Positions 59,743 to 64,000 of a DNA stretch of 64,000 bases are shown here, piece by piece. Each line of letters begins with the position of its first letter. Position 1 is the stretch's first letter. A program made the position numbers and the translations under genes. The notes under the pieces were generated by a model. It did not search any database. It worked only from the letters and a program-made list of their open reading frames with translations, and was not told the DNA's origin. Source of the stretch: GCA-2720975 sp964467985 (GTDB taxonomy: Bacteria; Planctomycetota; UBA1135; GCA-002686595); contig CAYXTP010000003.1 of NCBI GenBank assembly GCA_964467985.1, positions 1-64,000 of the forward strand, read 5' to 3'.

Positions 59743-61968
59743 ATGAGCCAATTGCCCAACTGGGAAGGTCTTCCGACTCCCGACGACATGCCTCCTGAGG
59801 GATCGTGCGTCGGTATCGAACGTCCTGAGGCCGGGCTAGTCGTCTTGACCCTGGACCCGCCCCACCGCAAGGCCACTGTGCTCGACGTTCCATTGTGGCG
59901 CGACTTGGCCCTGGCCCTTGCGACGGTGCAGCCCAGTGCTGGAGACCGTGGCCTGGTCATCCGTGGTCGAGAACCCCTGCACTTTGCCTACGGCGCCGAC
60001 ATCAGCACGATCGAGACCTTGACGGAACCCGAGGTCGTGCGGCGCATGACTCTGGAAGTGCACGGCATTCTCGAGCACTTGGAGAATCTGTCGCGCAGCA
60101 TGTGCACGGTGGCGGCGGTGGGCGGGCCCGTGCCCGGCGGCGCCCTGGAACTTTCCCTCGCCTGCAAGTTCGTCCTGGCTGCGGATGCCCCTGGCACACG
60201 ACTCGGGTTGCCCGAGACCAAGCTTGGCATCCTGCCCGGCTGGGGTGGTACACACAGACTGCCAAAGAAAATCGGCGTTGCGGCCGCCTTGCAGGCCATC
60301 CTGACCGGGCGCCTCTACAGCGCGCGTCAAGCTGCAAGGCTCGGAATCGTCGATCGCTTGGCCCAGCCCGAGTACCTCTTCCGCATTGCCAACGACCTGT
60401 CCTTGGGTCGCGCGCAAGCACGTCCCAAGAAGCGCGGGCTAGCACGCTGGTTTGTGGACAGAAACCCCCTCGCTACGCTGTTTATCGAACACACTGCGCA
60501 GCAGAAAGCGGAAGCCAAGACGCGCGGAAAGTACCCCGCTGTGGAGTTTGTCATTCCCATGGTGGCCAGCGCAGCCCGGGTGGGTGTGCAAGCCGCGGCC
60601 ACACGCGAAGCCGAAGCCATCTCCGTCTTGGCCACCGGCCCAGTGTGCAAGAACCTGGTCTCGATCTTCCAGTCATCGGAGGAGGCCAAGAAGTTGGGCC
60701 GTGACCCGGACGGCAAGCGCGCTCCCAAGCTCGAACGAGCGGCCGTCGTGGGCGCTGGGGTCATGGGCGGCGCCATCGCCAGCCTGTTGGCCGAGCGGGG
60801 CGTGGCCACGCGTCTGGCGGATCTGTCCCGCGAGGCGCTGGACAAAACCTTGGTGGACCACGAACAGGTCGTTCGCAAGAAACTCCGACAACGAAGGCTG
60901 GACCCCAGTGGCGCGCGCGCCACCCTCGATCGCCTCGACGCGAGTCAGGGCATCTGCGGCATGGGCCGCGTCCAGGTCGCGATCGAAGCGGTGGCTGAGA
61001 ACCTGGCCATCAAGCGCGCCGTGCTCAGCGAGTTGGCTGAGGAACTCCCGAAGAAGGCCATCTTGGCCACCAACACATCGTCCCTGTCGGTCACTGTAAT
61101 CGCCAAGGGGCTGCCCGATCCCGGCCGAGTGATCGGGCTGCATTTCTTCAACCCCGTGCGCCAGATGCCTCTGGTTGAAGTCGTTCCTGGGGAGAAGACT
61201 CGCCCAGAAGTGGTGCGCGCGGCCGCGGGCCTGGCCCTGGCCTTGGGCAAGACACCCGTCATCGTCAAAGACGTGGCAGGCTTCTTGGTCAATCGTCTAC
61301 TCGGGCCCTACCTCGACGAAGCCCTGAGGCTATTCGAAGGGGGTGTCCAGCCCGAGCGCTTGGAGGCTCTGTTGTTGGATTTCGGCATGCCCATGGGGCC
61401 CCTGCGGTTGCTCGACGAAGTGGGCTTGGACATCGCGGGACATGCTGCCCGGTCCTTGCATGAAGCCTACGGTGCGCGCATGCGTCCCTCCGAGGCGCTC
61501 GTTTCCTGGATCGAGTCGGGCCGCCTCGGCCGCAAGAGTGGCATGGGTTTCTTCGATTGGTCTTCGCCCAAGAAGCCCACCCTCGCCGCGGACGTCGGCC
61601 GCTTCCAGACGAGTTCCTCCTTGACTGAATTGACGGACGAAGACATCGTCGCGCGCTGCGTCTTGTCCTTGGTCAACGAGGCCGCCCGCTGCCTGGAGGA
61701 AGATGTGGTGCAGGGCCCGGCACAGATGGACCTGGCCACAGTCTTTGGCATGGGATTCGCGCCCTTCCGGGGCGGAGTGTTGCGCTACGCGGACAGCCTC
61801 GGCGCGGCCCTCGTAAGAGAGCGGCTGGACGCCCTGGCTGCCGCCCCAGACATCCACGCCCGCGCAGGTGGGCGAGCCAAATTCAATGCTGCTGACCTGA
61901 TCGTGCGCCTGGCTGCCGAGGGTGGGTCATTCTTGACGGGGGCTCCGAACGGAGAGTCCGGCTCCTAA
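59743..61968 (+). CDS. fadJ: beta-oxidation multienzyme FadJ/FadB-like (enoyl-CoA hydratase and 3-hydroxyacyl-CoA dehydrogenase)
   Basis: A 741-residue two-part enzyme. The N-terminal crotonase has both Glu residues (GGALELSLAC and LPETKLGILPGWGGT). The dehydrogenase part begins AAVVGAGVMGGAIASLLAERG (NAD-binding) and contains TNTSSLS and IGLHFFNPVRQMPLVEVV with the catalytic His. It converts enoyl-CoA to 3-ketoacyl-CoA, which the thiolase then cleaves. ATG at 59743 follows the thiolase stop by one base. The end overlaps the convergent dapD by 4 nt. Confidence 0.94.
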   Translation: MSQLPNWEGLPTPDDMPPEGSCVGIERPEAGLVVLTLDPPHRKATVLDVPLWRDLALALATVQPSAGDRGLVIRGREPLHFAYGADISTIETLTEPEVVRRMTLEVHGILEHLENLSRSMCTVAAVGGPVPGGALELSLACKFVLAADAPGTRLGLPETKLGILPGWGGTHRLPKKIGVAAALQAILTGRLYSARQAARLGIVDRLAQPEYLFRIANDLSLGRAQARPKKRGLARWFVDRNPLATLFIEHTAQQKAEAKTRGKYPAVEFVIPMVASAARVGVQAAATREAEAISVLATGPVCKNLVSIFQSSEEAKKLGRDPDGKRAPKLERAAVVGAGVMGGAIASLLAERGVATRLADLSREALDKTLVDHEQVVRKKLRQRRLDPSGARATLDRLDASQGICGMGRVQVAIEAVAENLAIKRAVLSELAEELPKKAILATNTSSLSVTVIAKGLPDPGRVIGLHFFNPVRQMPLVEVVPGEKTRPEVVRAAAGLALALGKTPVIVKDVAGFLVNRLLGPYLDEALRLFEGGVQPERLEALLLDFGMPMGPLRLLDEVGLDIAGHAARSLHEAYGARMRPSEALVSWIESGRLGRKSGMGFFDWSSPKKPTLAADVGRFQTSSSLTELTDEDIVARCVLSLVNEAARCLEEDVVQGPAQMDLATVFGMGFAPFRGGVLRYADSLGAALVRERLDALAAAPDIHARAGGRAKFNAADLIVRLAAEGGSFLTGAPNGESGS

Positions 61969-62762
61969 CGCAGGGCCTGCTCGAGGGCCGTAGCCGCGTC
62001 CGTTCTCTCGTCGCGATACTTGACGATCAGTGCACAGGCCGCTGCCAGCCCCTTTTGCTGGGCATATTCGCTGGACAGGGGGCGGGTGCCCGGAATCACG
62101 ACGGCCCCAGCGGGGATCTCCAGCGGATGATCGCCTGCCCCACTGAGTTCTCGTTGGTTGACGAGATCGTGCACGACCGTCCCCGACGCCAGGACGACCC
62201 CTGCGGCCAAGACCGCACCGCGCCCGACCAACACGCCCTCGTACACGCCACAGTTGCCACCCACGAAGGCGTTGTCTTCGATGATCACCGGTCGCGCACC
62301 CGCAGGCTCGAGCACTCCACCGATCTGGGCGGCGGCGGAAACGTGAACACCCTCACCCACCTGAGCGCAGGAGCCCACCAATGCATGGGAGTCGATCATG
62401 GAGCCCGCTCCTACAAAGGCCCCCACATTGATATACATGGGCGGCATGCAAACGACACCGGGACCCACGTAGGTTCCCCGGCGCACCGCCGAGCCACCCG
62501 GAACGAGACGAACATCGTCTTGGGCGCCGAATCGACGCACGAGAAACGGCTCCTTGTCGCGAAAGGCCAGGCGCGCGGGCTCGCGTGGGTCTCCGGCCAA
62601 CTCTACGCCCTGCGGAACGATGTCGGTCGTACGGAAAATGTCCAGAATGCCCTGCTTGACCCAAGCATTGACGGCCCAGCCGTCACCAGCAGGCTCTGCG
62701 GCCCGCACTTCGCCTGACTCAAGGGCGTTCAACAGGTCGGTTCCGCTGAGATGAGATTGCAT
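61965..62762 (-). CDS. dapD: 2,3,4,5-tetrahydropyridine-2,6-dicarboxylate N-succinyltransferase
   Basis: A 265-residue left-handed beta-helix enzyme of lysine and meso-diaminopimelate synthesis by the succinylase branch. Blocks typical of DapD are VRLVPGGSAVRRGTYVG, VVCMPPMYINVGAFVG, GSMIDSHALVGSCAQVG and IIEDNAFVGGNCGVYEG. It supplies peptidoglycan precursors. The M20 peptidase two genes away could act later in the same branch, but this is only inferred. Confidence 0.93.
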   Translation of the reverse strand: MQSHLSGTDLLNALESGEVRAAEPAGDGWAVNAWVKQGILDIFRTTDIVPQGVELAGDPREPARLAFRDKEPFLVRRFGAQDDVRLVPGGSAVRRGTYVGPGVVCMPPMYINVGAFVGAGSMIDSHALVGSCAQVGEGVHVSAAAQIGGVLEPAGARPVIIEDNAFVGGNCGVYEGVLVGRGAVLAAGVVLASGTVVHDLVNQRELSGAGDHPLEIPAGAVVIPGTRPLSSEYAQQKGLAAACALIVKYRDERTDAATALEQALR

Positions 62763-62928
62763 GGGCTTACGCTACACCACCGCCCACAGTCTTCCAGGCT
62801 TCGCTCCTTCCTTTCTCGCGTGAGACGGCCGGTGTCCCCCACACAGACAGAGCGCGCCGTGGCGAGTCGGCTTCTCCGGCCCATTGGAGTCGCTCCCACC
62901 CCTGGCTCGCGCCGTGTACGATTCGGCC

Positions 62929-63549
62929 ATGGATGCACCCTGGAATGTCGGCCTGCTCATCTTTGATGGAGTCGAGGTCCTCGACTTTGCGGGCCCCTTT
63001 GAAGTCTTCTCTCGTACGCGGCTGACAGCGGGACTCGACTCTCGTCGTTCGGAGAAGGGGGCGCCCTTGCGAGTTTTTACAGTGGCCCAAACTTCAGGCG
63101 AAGTGACGGCAACTGGTGGGCTGCGGGTCGTACCGGACTACACCTTCTCTAGCGCACCTGCCATTGACTTGCTTGTGGTGCCCTGCGGTTTCGGAACGCG
63201 GCCGCTCTTGGAGAACAAAACGACCCTGGCGTGGATCTCGGAAGTGGCCGCGAAGGCAAAGAAGGTTTGCTCGGTGTGCACGGGGGCCCTGCTGCTGGCC
63301 AAGGTCGGGTTGCTCAGAAACAAGCGAGCCACGACCCATTGGGGTGGATACGACAGCCTCGCAGAATTGGATGAGACGATCGATGTCGCTCGCGGTGCCC
63401 GGTTTGTGGATGACGGAGTCATCACCTCTGCCGGGGTTGCGGCCGGCATCGACATGGCTTTTGGAGTCGTGGAGTCTCTCTTCGGGCGCCAGGTGGCCGA
63501 CGAGACTGCGGCCTACATTGAGTACCCGCGGGACAGGTCTACAGCCTAG
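62929..63549 (+). CDS. DJ-1/PfpI family protein
   Basis: A 206-residue DJ-1/PfpI (ThiJ) fold protein: NVGLLIFDGVEVLDFAGPFEVF at the N-terminus and the nucleophile elbow SVCTGALLLAKVGLL with its Cys, followed by TTHWGGYD. The wording resembles the amidase-like part of isonitrile hydratases and the sensor part of GlxA-type AraC regulators, but no DNA-binding domain is present. The ATG at 62929 is preferred to 62884. A 166-nt divergent gap separates it from dapD, with no clear promoter. Confidence 0.85.
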   Translation: MDAPWNVGLLIFDGVEVLDFAGPFEVFSRTRLTAGLDSRRSEKGAPLRVFTVAQTSGEVTATGGLRVVPDYTFSSAPAIDLLVVPCGFGTRPLLENKTTLAWISEVAAKAKKVCSVCTGALLLAKVGLLRNKRATTHWGGYDSLAELDETIDVARGARFVDDGVITSAGVAAGIDMAFGVVESLFGRQVADETAAYIEYPRDRSTA

Positions 63550-63596
63550 TCACGGCGCCCGGTGGCCTGGATCGCTCAACCGATCGAGCAGGTCCG

Positions 63597-64000
63597 CTAG
63601 CGCAGTAGGTCGCGCACCGTCTGTTCGTACCGCAGGCTGGCGTCGATCAACTGCTGCTTGCCCACCTTTTCGTGGTCGGTGTGCGCATCTCGGATCGATC
63701 CGGCGCCGAAGAGTAGAGGTGTGCCCCAGGCGCGCATGTGTGGGGCGTCTGTTCCGAAGGCCACCGCGATGGAGTCCTCGCCGGTGGGCACGTGGAATTC
63801 GACCGGCCCGTAGCCGAAAGTCCCTTCGAGCTGCACGTGTTCACTCAAGCATCCCTGCACACGCGCGTCGACCGTGGCCGGATCTTCCACCGTGCGGATC
63901 AATAGCTGCGCGTCGGCGTGGTCGGCCACGACATTCGGCGCGATTCCACCCTGGATGTTGCCCAGGTTCAACGTGCCCTTGCCCAACGACTCGTGCTCTC
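63597..64000 (-). CDS. M20 family peptidase/deacylase, C-terminal part (runs off window end)
   Basis: About 134 codons are visible; the 5' part lies beyond 64000. TLNLGNIQGGIAPNVVADHADAQL is the start of the dimerisation domain and GAGSIRDAHTDHEKVGKQQ the C-terminal catalytic His/Glu block of the ArgE/DapE group. It could be DapE given the dapD gene nearby, an acetylornithine deacetylase, or a general peptidase. Stop codon at 63597-63599. Confidence 0.82.
   Translation of the reverse strand, partial: EHESLGKGTLNLGNIQGGIAPNVVADHADAQLLIRTVEDPATVDARVQGCLSEHVQLEGTFGYGPVEFHVPTGEDSIAVAFGTDAPHMRAWGTPLLFGAGSIRDAHTDHEKVGKQQLIDASLRYEQTVRDLLR

Noticed and set aside
1..64000. tRNA genes, CRISPR arrays, insertion sequences, prophage
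   Set aside because: No cloverleaf, repeat-spacer pattern, transposase or integrase motif was found on either strand.

Overview
This GC-rich window most likely comes from a Planctomycetota genome, possibly one of its less-studied lineages. It starts inside the 5' part of a 16S rRNA gene on the minus strand whose first bases have the planctomycete-like wording GGATTAGGCATGCAAGTCG. The gene content agrees with that placement: an LpxC-FabZ fusion, a DUF1080 (3-keto-disaccharide hydrolase) protein, a formylglycine sulfatase, a transmembrane Ser/Thr kinase, and very large lipoproteins with Ig-like repeats. The phylum call is an inference from motifs read by eye.

Layout. (1) 1-2263: 16S rRNA start with two tandem promoters and a boxA, preceded by a LysM L,D-transpeptidase. 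(2) 2584-11850, all minus: bamA, lpxD, lpxC-fabZ, lpxA and an eukaryote-type ileS, an outer-membrane and lipid A block. (3) 11973-18927, all minus: the information and cell-wall block glmU, prs, rplY, pth, rpsF, rpsR, rplI, dnaB, ending in an intrinsic terminator just before bamA. (4) 19092-20491, plus: phosphatidylserine decarboxylase and a coupled carboxymuconolactone-decarboxylase-like protein. (5) 20499-27596, minus: an FHA-GAF-sigma54 activator, a secreted protein with a broken metallopeptidase motif, and a large membrane Ser/Thr kinase, which may form one signalling unit. (6) 27732-32854: YkgJ-like protein, sulfatase, SdiA-regulated-like lipoprotein, enoyl-CoA hydratase, DUF1080 protein and a WaaP-like LPS kinase. 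(7) 33061-35670, plus: a tandem pair of glutamate dehydrogenases, the second lacking key lysines. (8) 35661-41788, minus: HAD-kinase fusion, RNA polymerase omega, lpxK, lipid A acyltransferase, hldE and a TauE/SafE permease. (9) 41906-48793, plus: a heterodimeric ABC exporter and a 1083-residue lipoprotein. (10) 48946-53089, minus: an AOR-family tungsto/molybdoenzyme fused to a MoaD-like domain, then a GT9 glycosyltransferase, a small membrane protein and a TylF-like methyltransferase. (11) 53213-57428: site-2 protease, M3 peptidase lipoprotein and a patatin-ferredoxin fusion. (12) 57531-61968, plus: a fatty-acid beta-oxidation set (acyl-CoA ligase interrupted by a 100-N assembly gap, thiolase, FadJ-type multienzyme). 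(13) 61965-64000: dapD, a DJ-1/PfpI protein and the end of an M20 peptidase.

Together the genes show a cell with a true LPS-type outer membrane (lpxA, lpxC, lpxD, lpxK, acyltransferase, hldE, heptose-kinase-like and GT9 proteins, bamA). The most notable items are the catalytic plus pseudoenzyme GDH pair, the AOR-MoaD fusion, the kinase / pseudo-peptidase / FHA-sigma54 module, the patatin-ferredoxin fusion and the HAD-P-loop kinase fusion. No tRNA, CRISPR array, insertion sequence or prophage was seen.
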